DNA from: CAYSUS01 sp964434165
GTDB lineage: Bacteria > Planctomycetota > Planctomycetia > Pirellulales > Thermoguttaceae
Direction: 5' to 3'
Length of the DNA stretch: 21,402 nucleotides
NCBI GenBank assembly: GCA_964434165.1
Contig: CAYSUS010000115.1
Span: 1 to 21,402, forward strand
The position numbers were made by a program, and so were the translations under genes. The notes under the pieces were generated by a model. The model saw nothing but the letters and a program-made list of their open reading frames with translations. It ran no database searches and was not told where the DNA came from. The first letter of the stretch is position 1. Every line of letters starts with the position of its first letter. This document shows, piece after piece, positions 16,009 through 21,391 of this stretch.

Positions 16009-16035
16009 TTGACGTTGCGGCGGGGCTGCTATAAT
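16009..16035 (+). promoter_or_regulatory. Promoter of the enolase-superfamily gene
   Basis: TTGACG (16009-16014), a 15-bp spacer and a perfect TATAAT (16030-16035). The spacer is slightly short. Transcription would start near 16042, giving a leader of about 117 nt. Confidence 0.6.
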
Positions 16036-16084
16036 CACGGGTAGAATCGTGTGTTTCGGTTCTGGATTCGCTGTAGGGGAAGGC

Positions 16085-16119
16085 GGGCCACGACGCTGCG
16101 TGGTCCGTTTTCCTTTCTT
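16085..16119 (+). terminator. Terminator-like hairpin inside the leader (possible attenuator)
   Basis: GGGCCACG (16085-16092) pairs with CGTGGTCC (16099-16106) over 8 bp with one wobble and a 6-nt loop, followed by a T-rich run GTTTTCCTTTCTT. It lies between the promoter (TATAAT at 16030) and the GTG start (16159), where premature termination would control the gene. Confidence 0.45.
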
Positions 16120-16158
16120 GGCTCCCGGCGGCACTTCTCTCGGCGAAACGAGTCGGCC

Positions 16159-17214
16159 GTGAAGATCGAACGCGTCGAGGTCTGGCCCGTCACCATGCGG
16201 CTCGGCAAGCCGTATATGGCCGCCTACGACACGCTGGAATCGACGACCAACGTGTTCGTCCGCCTGGTCACCGACCGGCGGTTCGTGGGCTGCGGATGCG
16301 CCGCCCCGGACGACCAGGTCACGGGCGAGACGGCGGAGGAGGCCCTGCACGCGCTCCAGAAGACGGTCGAGCCGCGAGTGAAGGGCGCCGATCCGCTCCG
16401 CGCGGCGCTTCTGCTCGACCAGCTTCGGCCGGCCCTGGAAGACAAGCCTTCGGTGATGGCCGCGGTGGACATGGCACTGCTCGACATCCTGGCCAAGAAG
16501 TGCGACCTGCCGATCTGGAAGCTGCTGGGCGGCTACCGCTCGTCGATCAAGACGAGCGTCACGATCGGCATCCTCAGCGAGGAAGAGACGGTGCGCCAGG
16601 CCCTGGAATGGGTCGGCCGCGGTTTTCAGGCCCTGAAGCTCAAGGGCGGCCTCGACGCCGGGCTGGATGCCCAGCGCGTCCTCCGCGTGCGCGAGGCGGT
16701 GGGGCTGCGGTTCGACGCCAACCAGGGCTACACCGTGGAACAGGCGCTGGCCTTCATCGACGAGACCCTCCCGGCACGGCTCGAGCTCCTGGAACAGCCC
16801 ACGATCCAGGGCAAGTTCGACGCCCTGGCCCAGGTCACGCGCCAGGGGGCGCTTCCCACCATGGCCGACGAAAGCCTCGCCACGCTCCGCGACGCGTTCC
16901 GCCTGGCCAGCGACGACGTGACCGACATGCTCAACGTCAAGCTCATGAAGGTCGGCGGCGTGGCCGAGGGACTGCAGATCACGGCGGTCGCCCGCGCCGC
17001 CCGTTTGAAGGTCATGGTGGGCTGCGTCGATGAATCGGCCCTGGGGATCGCCGCCGCCCTGCACTTCGCCCTGGCCAGCCCCAACGTGGCGTACGCCGAC
17101 CTGGACGGGCATATCGACCTGCTGAACGACCCGGCCGAAGGCGCGGTGCATCTCCAGAACGGCATCCTCTACCCGCGCGACCAGGCGGGGCTGGGGTTCG
17201 ACCTGTCGCGTTAG
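16159..17214 (+). CDS. Enolase-superfamily (mandelate racemase/muconate lactonizing) protein, dipeptide-epimerase type
   Basis: The 351-residue protein has a complete MLE-subgroup active site: KxK in QALKLKGG (Lys160, Lys162), metal ligands in LRFDANQGY (Asp187), LLEQP (Glu212) and TMADES (Asp237), and the second catalytic lysine in NVKLMKVGG (Lys261). The C-terminal ADLDGHIDL (Asp314, Asp316) is the DxD signature of L-Ala-D/L-Glu and related dipeptide epimerases, which would use murein-derived or other dipeptides. o-Succinylbenzoate synthase or cycloisomerase activity is less likely but not excluded. The N-terminal cap begins MKIERVEVWPVTMRLGKPY. GTG 16159 is chosen from the family N-terminus and has only a weak ribosome site. 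It is transcribed from a strong promoter through a hairpin-containing leader. Confidence 0.88.
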   Translation: MKIERVEVWPVTMRLGKPYMAAYDTLESTTNVFVRLVTDRRFVGCGCAAPDDQVTGETAEEALHALQKTVEPRVKGADPLRAALLLDQLRPALEDKPSVMAAVDMALLDILAKKCDLPIWKLLGGYRSSIKTSVTIGILSEEETVRQALEWVGRGFQALKLKGGLDAGLDAQRVLRVREAVGLRFDANQGYTVEQALAFIDETLPARLELLEQPTIQGKFDALAQVTRQGALPTMADESLATLRDAFRLASDDVTDMLNVKLMKVGGVAEGLQITAVARAARLKVMVGCVDESALGIAAALHFALASPNVAYADLDGHIDLLNDPAEGAVHLQNGILYPRDQAGLGFDLSR

Positions 17215-17252
17215 CTCGCGGTCCAGCGGGAACCCGCGAAGCCTCCGGCTGG

Positions 17253-17813
17253 TCACTCGCTGGAATCGCTGGGAAACGCCTCGGCCATCACGCGATCGAG
17301 GTCCACCCCGCTCGAGTGCTTGCCGGCGTTCCGCCTGCCTTGAACGGGCTCGGTCGGCTCCGCCGAATCGCCTGTCTTGGCCTCACCCGCTCTCCCTTTC
17401 TGCTCCGCGGTCATCCGCGCCAGCACCTCGGGCTTCAGTCCGCAGCAGCCCGAGTGCCCACCGGCCCGCTGGGCAGCGACCTGCGCGGACGGCTCGCCGC
17501 GGCACGGCTTGTAGCCGCAACTCGATCCGGAACAGTGCGGCTTGCCGTCTCGGGCGGTCAAGTCGCCGCAGCCCGTGCAGTTCGGCGCGAAGCTTCCCGT
17601 CTTGATGACGCCCTGCCAGTAGTCCCGGTCGCTGTAGAAGGCCCACCCGGCCACCCCGAACAGCCCGGCGGCAAGAAACACCATCCCCTTGCGCCGCGCC
17701 ACGCAGCAACTTGGCCTGGAAGTCGCTTGCCCGACGGCGGCATCGTCCGCCTCGTTCGGCACGTCCTGGTTCTCGGTCGCCTCCAGCCCGGCATCCTTCT
17801 GGACCTCGCTCAT
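17253..17813 (-). CDS. Cys-rich single-pass membrane protein of unknown function
   Basis: The 186-residue protein has an acidic N-terminus (1-33), a CC pair at 36-37 next to a basic ARRKG, and one transmembrane helix at about 43-60 (MVFLAAGLFGVAGWAFY). A Cys-rich segment on the far side then holds CTGC (79-82), CSGSSCGYKPC (94-104) and a second CC pair at 123-124. The spacing suggests a metal-binding or redox mini-domain outside the cytoplasm. The C-terminal 55 residues are charged and low in complexity. Start ATG 17813 is well supported by AGGAG seven bases upstream. It converges on the enolase-family gene with 38 bp between stops and is the last host gene before the tRNA fragment. I do not recognise a named family. 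Confidence 0.75.
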   Translation of the reverse strand: MSEVQKDAGLEATENQDVPNEADDAAVGQATSRPSCCVARRKGMVFLAAGLFGVAGWAFYSDRDYWQGVIKTGSFAPNCTGCGDLTARDGKPHCSGSSCGYKPCRGEPSAQVAAQRAGGHSGCCGLKPEVLARMTAEQKGRAGEAKTGDSAEPTEPVQGRRNAGKHSSGVDLDRVMAEAFPSDSSE

Positions 17814-17918
17814 TCCGACGCTCCTGACTAACGGGGGTTATTTTTCACAACCGCAACTGCGAAAATTGTACGCATCGGGAAGGCCCGAGGCCTCGGCTAA
17901 CGCATTTCTAACCCTCCG

Positions 17919-17962
17919 CTTCGCCCGGCAGCGGAAACAGCGGGACATAAGGCCGGGCGAAG
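17919..17962. repeat. Perfect 11-bp inverted repeat beside the tRNA fragment
   Basis: CTTCGCCCGGC (17919-17929) and GCCGGGCGAAG (17952-17962) flank a 22-nt spacer. It is downstream of the tRNA in its direction of transcription and may have ended the original tRNA transcript. No T-tract follows. Confidence 0.45.
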
Positions 17963-18018
17963 AGAGCCCGGGAGAGGACCCAAGGAGAGGAGACGCGGGC
18001 GGGACACCGAAGAAGAAG

Positions 18019-18060
18019 TGAGGCTGCAGGGACTTGAACCCTGGACCTACGGATTAAAAG
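18019..18060 (-). tRNA. 3' part of a tRNA-Lys(UUU) gene; attachment site of an integrated element
   Basis: Read on the minus strand, the 42 bp give, in order, the anticodon loop CTTTTAA (anticodon UUU), the 3' anticodon stem TCCGT, variable loop AGGTC, a full T arm CAGGG-TTCAAGT-CCCTG, the acceptor 3' strand CAGCCTC and the discriminator A. No CCA is encoded. Upstream of the anticodon loop the expected partners are missing: the anticodon stem pairs over only 3 of 5 bp, there is no D stem and no GAGGCTG acceptor strand within 75 nt. Breakage in the anticodon loop with an intact 3' end is the usual outcome of tyrosine-recombinase integration into a tRNA gene. Confidence 0.8.
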
Positions 18061-18123
18061 AGCGTGAGACCAATTGACAAGATCGCCGGAATTGTGTAAC
18101 ATAAAGCATATTCGTTGCCCCCA

Positions 18124-18146
18124 ATATCAAATTTCATATCAAATTT
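18124..18146. repeat. Tandem direct repeat ATATCAAATTT near the attachment site
   Basis: ATATCAAATTT occurs at 18124-18134 and 18136-18146, one base apart, bounded by a C-run and a G-run. It lies about 65 bp inside the element from the tRNA junction, where integrase arm sites or excisionase sites are often found. The 18061-18242 stretch holds no convincing gene. Confidence 0.45.
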
Positions 18147-18242
18147 GGGGCCGAATCGGGGCAAGCCACCCCCAGTAGCCGCAGCGTAGCGGTTGCCAAA
18201 CAGTATAGTTGCCATTTGTACACTATCACTGCTTGGTGCCCT

Positions 18243-18527
18243 ATGACTGCAATCTCAATCCCGCCCGCACTCCGCAAGCTCTGCGGTCTGCCCGCCCGCC
18301 TCCCGGCTGAAGAGTTGGTTCGCAGGCTTCCCGCAATCATCCAATCGGTCGGACAAGCCGTTGAGCAAGGGCGGGTCGAGTTAGTCAAGTCGGCCTCCCT
18401 GGTACGGGCGATTGTGAGCCATACCCCGAACCCTGGCATTGAACGTGCCGAGCAGTTGCCCGTTGTCGGGTCGGGCGATGGGGCAGACCCGAATCGGTGC
18501 TTGGAATCCGTGTTCCCCTGGAGCTAG
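18243..18527 (+). CDS. Small hypothetical protein 1 of the island cassette
   Basis: The 94-residue protein starts MTAISIPPALRKLCGLPARL. It is mainly helical by eye, with PAEELVRRLPAIIQSVGQAV and VEQGRVELVKSASLVRAIV, then a less ordered tail ending CLESVFPWS. No family is recognised. A TTG at 18216 could extend it by nine residues; ATG 18243 is preferred. It is the first gene of a tight plus-strand series, four bases before the next start. GTTGCCA is repeated at 18192-18198 and 18208-18214 upstream and may belong to its promoter or operator. Confidence 0.6.
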   Translation: MTAISIPPALRKLCGLPARLPAEELVRRLPAIIQSVGQAVEQGRVELVKSASLVRAIVSHTPNPGIERAEQLPVVGSGDGADPNRCLESVFPWS

Positions 18528-18531
18528 TGCC

Positions 18532-18879
18532 GTGTACCTGTACTCAGTCACCGCCGTTATCGACAACAAGCCCGCCGCTTGCTGGCTCATCGCATCCGAT
18601 TCCGATGAGGCGATGGCCAAAGCCGGGGAATACCTGCCGGAGGGTGGGAAGCTAAAGCATTGCATCGGCTTCGGTCCGGCGACTCTCCCCAACCTGAAAA
18701 ACAACAAGCTGATTCAGTTCGTCCCGAAACCGAACGCTATCGAGTTCACATGCAAAGCCCTCCTTGAATTGATCCAAGCACAAGCCAAACTCAACTCGGC
18801 TTTGAGTGAGGCGGTAGAGCTACTGTCCTACGCCGTGAAAAACCGAATCCCGCCCCCTACGGAGGATACCGAACCATGA
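18532..18879 (+). CDS. Small hypothetical protein 2 of the island cassette
   Basis: The protein has 115 residues from GTG 18532, chosen because GGAG lies eight bases upstream. The N-terminal half looks like beta-beta-alpha-beta: LYSVTAVIDN, ACWLIASD, SDEAMAKAGEYLPEGG, then KHCIGFGP. The C-terminal half is an amphipathic helix (ALLELIQAQAKLNSALSEAV) and a polar tail. The stop overlaps the next start as ATGA (18876-18879), a sign of coupled translation. The beta-beta-alpha-beta layout recurs in two other proteins of the cassette (19862-20056 and 20040-20510). Function unknown. Confidence 0.7.
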   Translation: MYLYSVTAVIDNKPAACWLIASDSDEAMAKAGEYLPEGGKLKHCIGFGPATLPNLKNNKLIQFVPKPNAIEFTCKALLELIQAQAKLNSALSEAVELLSYAVKNRIPPPTEDTEP

Positions 18880-19196
18880 CCAACTGTTCCGCACCACTTG
18901 TCCCCACCTTGGAACAGCTTCAAGCGTTTCGGGGTCGGCCTGCGAAAGCAGACGTAATCAAGTCGGCATCCGAGCTAGTCCCCGTTTGCAATGCTGACGG
19001 TTTGCTTGTCGGCTTCGGAGAACTGGACGGTATCGCCGTATCGAAGTCTGCCGACGTGGACGATCTCGCAATTCTTGATGAGTTCTTTCCGTTCATCGCT
19101 GCCGAGACTCAGGAAGTCGAAAAGTCGGCAGAACTGATTGACGATGAGAACGCGATTTTGGAGGGGGCGTTCCCGCTATGCTTGCAGAGCAACTAG
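18876..19196 (+). CDS. Small acidic hypothetical protein 3 of the island cassette
   Basis: The 106-residue acidic protein starts MTNCSAPLVPTLEQLQAF. It has a segment ASELVPVCNADGLLVGFGEL that reads like paired strands. The C-terminal half is rich in Asp and Glu (VDDLAILDEFFPFIAAETQE), with aromatic residues between them. The start overlaps the previous stop (ATGA), and its own last 19 bases overlap the HTH gene start at 19178. No family is recognised. Small acidic proteins in phage-like cassettes can be DNA mimics or inhibitors, but nothing here proves that. Confidence 0.65.
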   Translation: MTNCSAPLVPTLEQLQAFRGRPAKADVIKSASELVPVCNADGLLVGFGELDGIAVSKSADVDDLAILDEFFPFIAAETQEVEKSAELIDDENAILEGAFPLCLQSN

Positions 19197-19472
19197 CCGA
19201 CGCGGTGGCGACGATCCGCGAACGGCTGCAAGTCACGTCGACGAGCACATGCAGCCGACGCAACCGGGCTCGCTACGTCGCACCTTTACAAGATGAAGAC
19301 CAGCAACGGCAATCCGACTCTGGATACGCTGCAACGGCTGGCCGATTACTTCGACCAATACCCCAACCCGATCCGACTGAGGCCGGGTCGGAAGTCGGCA
19401 GCCGAGACAATGGCCGAACCGTCGGTAGCCCAACCAGAACCAACCGACCCGGATCGTTGCCCGTGGAGTTAG
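19178..19472 (+). pseudogene. Small XRE-like helix-turn-helix gene with a +1 frameshift
   Basis: The first frame (from ATG 19178) gives MLAEQLADAVATIRERLQVT. From about 19242 the meaningful reading is one frame over: AHAADATGLATSHLYKMKT, then NGNPTLDTLQRLADYFDQ, ending at TAG 19470-19472. Joined, the two halves form a normal Cro/XRE-type helix-turn-helix of about 97 residues with a Pro-rich tail. One extra base between about 19233 and 19244 explains the break, with the split near codons V-T-S. No known programmed frameshift site is obvious, so mutation or a sequencing error is more likely. It would be the natural regulator of the cassette. It overlaps the previous gene by 19 bp. Confidence 0.65.
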
Positions 19473-19476
19473 TCCG

Positions 19477-19596
19477 ATGCCATGCAAGGAAATGTGGGGC
19501 CGCAAGTACCCACCCGCCAACCAAAAACAAAAGCCGTTGACGTTGAAACAGACCAAACCCCGAAAGACTCGCAAGAGCAAGGGTAAGAAACGATGA
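19477..19596 (+). CDS. Very small, highly basic protein 5 of the island cassette
   Basis: This 39-residue frame starts MPCKEMWGRKYPPANQKQKP and ends in a dense Lys/Arg run (PRKTRKSKGKKR). Support comes from position: it begins four bases after the HTH stop and its TGA (19594-19596) overlaps the next ATG (19593-19595), the same spacing used by its neighbours. Such composition suits nucleic-acid binding, but no family is recognised. Confidence 0.5.
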   Translation: MPCKEMWGRKYPPANQKQKPLTLKQTKPRKTRKSKGKKR

Positions 19597-19865
19597 ACGA
19601 TCCCAACCAGTGCTTCGACGGTTTACCCGCCTTCCCGTTTGCCGACGTGCAGAAGTCGATGAGCGGTACGGAGGCGATGAACCGCACTCAGGGCAAGCCA
19701 CCCCAGCGAGCCGGGCCCAGCCGAACCGGCAGACCGAAGAAAGCAACCGAGCCAACCGGCAAATCTGTGAAGCTGAAAGCCGGTACGGTGCTTTTGCTTC
19801 AGCTACCCGACAACAAGACTGCCCGCATTAAGCTACTCACTGATACCTTGGTCGGCCCCGCATGA
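19593..19865 (+). CDS. Small hypothetical protein 6 of the island cassette
   Basis: The 90-residue protein starts MNDPNQCFDGLPAFPFADVQ. It has a polar, Pro/Gly/Thr-rich middle (residues about 28-55) and a C-terminal part that looks like two strands, VKLKAGTVLLLQLPD and KTARIKLLTDTLV. The ATGA overlaps at both ends (19593 and 19862) place it firmly in the polycistronic series. No family is recognised. Confidence 0.65.
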   Translation: MNDPNQCFDGLPAFPFADVQKSMSGTEAMNRTQGKPPQRAGPSRTGRPKKATEPTGKSVKLKAGTVLLLQLPDNKTARIKLLTDTLVGPA

Positions 19866-20056
19866 GACCCTACTACATTCGCTACAGGCTTCTGGGCCAA
19901 CGAGAGTTCACCGAAGTCTGCCTGTGGGCTATCGACGGGAGGCACGCGAGGAAGCTCTTGTTTCAGCATGTAGCGAGCTTCGGAGCCGACCCTCAACAAG
20001 TACGAATCGTTGACATTTCCCCCAGCACACGGAGAAATCATGTCTACCGCAACTGA
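19862..20056 (+). CDS. Small hypothetical protein 7 of the island cassette
   Basis: The 64-residue protein has a compact predicted beta-beta-alpha-beta order: YYIRYRLLGQ, TEVCLWAID, GRHARKLLFQHVASFG, then VRIVDISP. This matches the layout of proteins 2 and 8 of the cassette, with a strand ending in a W/Y-x-A-S/D turn before a helix. It overlaps the previous gene as ATGA and the next gene by 17 bp. Function unknown. Confidence 0.65.
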   Translation: MRPYYIRYRLLGQREFTEVCLWAIDGRHARKLLFQHVASFGADPQQVRIVDISPSTRRNHVYRN

Positions 20057-20510
20057 CAAGCTAAACCGAAACGAGATTTTGAGCGAGATTGCCGAGCATC
20101 AGCTACGAATCACGGAGCTACAGGGGTTGCTCTCCCAAACTACCGTGTTCAAGTCGTTCTGGCATTTCCGCTGCGAGCCTGAACGCCATGTACTGGTTTA
20201 CGCCTCGACCCGCGAACAAGCAAACGAACGCCTGCAAAAGCGTATGAATTCAAGCTACGGGCCGAAGGGTTGGAAGCTGGCAATCAAGACCGTGCAAGTG
20301 CTCGACAATCCGCAACAAGCTTGCACAACGGCCCCGGATAACTTGCTACGCTGCTTGTCGGAAGCTGAGGCCCTGGAGTTTTTGCAGGACTGGGAAGAAA
20401 ACCAGAAGGGCAGGGCCGACAAACCAAAGCTAAAGGACGTACCCCTGTCTCAATTAGAAAAGGACATCAAGTCGTACAGGATTTGGTTGAGGAAGAAACA
20501 GGAAGGCTGA
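20040..20510 (+). CDS. Hypothetical protein 8, last gene of the island cassette
   Basis: The 156-residue protein starts MSTATDKLNRNEILSEIAEH at ATG 20040, with GGAG five bases upstream. An N-terminal coiled-coil-like helix (EILSEIAEHQLRITELQGLL) leads to a beta-beta-alpha-beta unit: SFWHFRCE, HVLVYASTREQANERLQKRM, then WKLAIKTVQVLD. The C-terminal third is helical and charged (SEAEALEFLQDWEEN, LEKDIKSYRIWLRKKQEG). The same unit is seen in proteins 2 and 7. No named family is recognised. About 530 bp of noncoding DNA follow. Confidence 0.75.
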   Translation: MSTATDKLNRNEILSEIAEHQLRITELQGLLSQTTVFKSFWHFRCEPERHVLVYASTREQANERLQKRMNSSYGPKGWKLAIKTVQVLDNPQQACTTAPDNLLRCLSEAEALEFLQDWEENQKGRADKPKLKDVPLSQLEKDIKSYRIWLRKKQEG

Positions 20511-20671
20511 CTCCAATCGTGTGGAGTTTCGGCCTGACTCCCTGCCACTACCTACACACACTAGAGATACCATGAACAGTATCGTTCGCCCTTACGGTCC
20601 GACAACATAGGGGCGGGGCTGATTTACCGCATCATAGGTTTGTTGGGTCGGATGTTCTCCCCACTGACCTA

Positions 20672-20680
20672 TTATCCACA
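20672..20680 (+). promoter_or_regulatory. Perfect DnaA box TTATCCACA
   Basis: TTATCCACA matches the E. coli-type DnaA box exactly. It sits inside an imperfect inverted repeat (TACCGCA 20625-20631 with TGCGGTA 20683-20689; ATAGGT 20634-20639 with ACCTAT 20667-20672). A one-mismatch copy, TTACCCACA, lies at 20882-20890 within the large palindrome. One perfect box alone can occur by chance. Confidence 0.4.
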
Positions 20681-20727
20681 GTTGCGGTAGCAGGATGAGT
20701 CGGCACCCTCCAAACATTGAGCCGGGC

Positions 20728-20754
20728 GGAGGGGGTCGGCCCTCCTGTGTTTTT
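20728..20754 (+). terminator. Intrinsic terminator after the cassette
   Basis: GGAGGG (20728-20733) pairs with CCCTCC (20740-20745) around a 6-nt loop, followed by TGTGTTTTTC with five Ts. It is 218 bp past the last cassette stop on the same strand, so it would end the cassette transcript or a leader RNA. Confidence 0.5.
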
Positions 20755-20760
20755 CTGCTA

Positions 20761-20794
20761 CGGGGCCCCAAAGGGCCCCGCGTGGGCTTCCCAC
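20761..20794. repeat. Two adjacent small hairpins
   Basis: CGGGGCCC-CAAA-GGGCCCCG (20761-20780) is a perfect 8-bp stem. GTGGG-CTT-CCCAC (20782-20794) is a perfect 5-bp stem one base further. Together with the terminator at 20728 they make three hairpins in a row. Confidence 0.55.
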
Positions 20795-20816
20795 TACCCG
20801 TGCGAGGGAGTATACT
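20788..20816 (+). promoter_or_regulatory. Candidate promoter reading into the large palindrome
   Basis: TTCCCA (20788-20793), a 17-bp spacer and TATACT (20811-20816, 5/6 to consensus). Transcription from about 20823 would include the whole 20863-20970 structure and then the zinc-ribbon gene. The -35 match is poor. Confidence 0.3.
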
Positions 20817-20862
20817 GCAGGGGATTCGACAATTTGATGATTAGCTGACTCAGAGTCGTCGT

Positions 20863-20970
20863 CCGGGCAAACCTTCGACATTTACCCACAGGCCGACGTT
20901 CTGGACGGCTCCCGATATGGGAGCCGCCGGACGTTGTATGCCTGAATGGCCTGTCGAAGGGCCTGCCCGG
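20863..20970. repeat. 108-nt nested imperfect palindrome (structured DNA or RNA)
   Basis: Pairings nest from outside in. CCGGGC 20863-20868 pairs with GCCCGG 20965-20970. CCTTCGACA 20872-20880 pairs with TGTCGAAGG 20952-20960. CCA-CAGGC 20886-20893 pairs with GCCTG-aa-TGG 20940-20949. ACGT 20896-20899 pairs with 20931-20934. CTGG 20901-20904 pairs with CCGG 20927-20930 (one wobble). GGCTCCC 20907-20913 pairs with GGGAGCC 20919-20925 around the loop GATAT. About 38 pairs form one long stem with small internal loops. Confidence 0.7.
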
Positions 20971-21037
20971 AGTACATGCCGGCGTGCTCCCTCTTTTGTT
21001 TGGCGAGCATCCCGGCCAAACCTTGGGAGGCTATGCC

Positions 21038-21355
21038 ATGCCAACTATCTCTTGTCCGCATTGTCGCGGTAGCATCTCTCTTGATCCTTCCTTGGCCGGG
21101 CAGGCCGTGGCGTGTCCGCACTGCCAGGGACAGGTGACTATGCCTCAGCTTGCGACCGTGCAACCCGTCACGCCTCCGGTTATCGGACAGGGCTTGCCCG
21201 TCGTTGACACGACGCCAAGACAAACCAACACGGTGGGGACCCGAAGCCAGAGACGGAAGTGGAAGCTGCCTGTTTGGGGATGGATCATGCTCGTATTATT
21301 CTCACCCTGCCTATGTTGCATCGCCCTGACGCCCTTTGTGCTGCTTGACCGTTGA
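21038..21355 (+). CDS. Zinc-ribbon protein with C-terminal membrane helix
   Basis: The 105-residue protein starts MPTISCPHCRGSISLDPSLA and has two CPHC knuckles (Cys6/Cys9 and Cys26/Cys29), a compact zinc ribbon of the MJ0042/zinc-ribbon type. A Pro/Thr-rich linker (about 36-70) and a basic RSQRRKWKLP precede one hydrophobic helix (about 77-100) that contains a CLCC cluster; the protein ends LLDR. It is probably tail-anchored with the ribbon in the cytoplasm. ATG 21038 follows GGGAGG at a good distance. Similar ribbon-plus-membrane proteins are frequent in large planctomycete genomes as I know them; the role is unknown. A pair of direct repeats begins immediately after its stop. Confidence 0.78.
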   Translation: MPTISCPHCRGSISLDPSLAGQAVACPHCQGQVTMPQLATVQPVTPPVIGQGLPVVDTTPRQTNTVGTRSQRRKWKLPVWGWIMLVLFSPCLCCIALTPFVLLDR

Positions 21356-21391
21356 TGCTCAGATAAATTGCCCCGGCGGTGCTCAGATAAA
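21356..21391. repeat. Direct repeat TGCTCAGATAAA, 24-bp period, at the window edge
   Basis: TGCTCAGATAAA occurs at 21356-21367 and 21380-21391. Agreement extends to 15 of 16 bases (TGCTCAGATAAA-T/C-TGC). The first copy starts on the base after the zinc-ribbon stop. Closely spaced repeats of this kind can be terminal transposase-binding repeats, as in IS21-type elements, or iterons. The window ends before either can be tested. Confidence 0.5.

Larger units (their letters stand above)
20511..21037. other. Hairpin-rich noncoding region of the island
   Basis: No convincing gene was found on either strand. The stretch holds, from left to right: an imperfect inverted repeat around a perfect DnaA box (20625-20689), a terminator-like hairpin (20728-20754), two further small hairpins (20761-20794), a TATACT -10-like box (20811-20816), a GACTC-A-GAGTC palindrome (20847-20857) and a 108-nt nested palindrome (20863-20970). 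Such density of structure suits an origin of replication, a structured RNA or a recombination site. Confidence 0.6.

Noticed and set aside
18019..18091. Complete tRNA gene
   Set aside because: The CAATTGG upstream resembles a D loop, but the anticodon stem pairs over only 3 bp, and there is no D stem or acceptor 5' strand. Only the 3' part is tRNA.
20572..20610. 12-residue leader-peptide-like frame
   Set aside because: It is short, has no clear ribosome site and is not followed by an attenuator linked to a gene.
20863..20970. Integron attC site
   Set aside because: The length and imperfect pairing would fit, but the outer ends lack the GTTRRRY and RYYYAAC core boxes.
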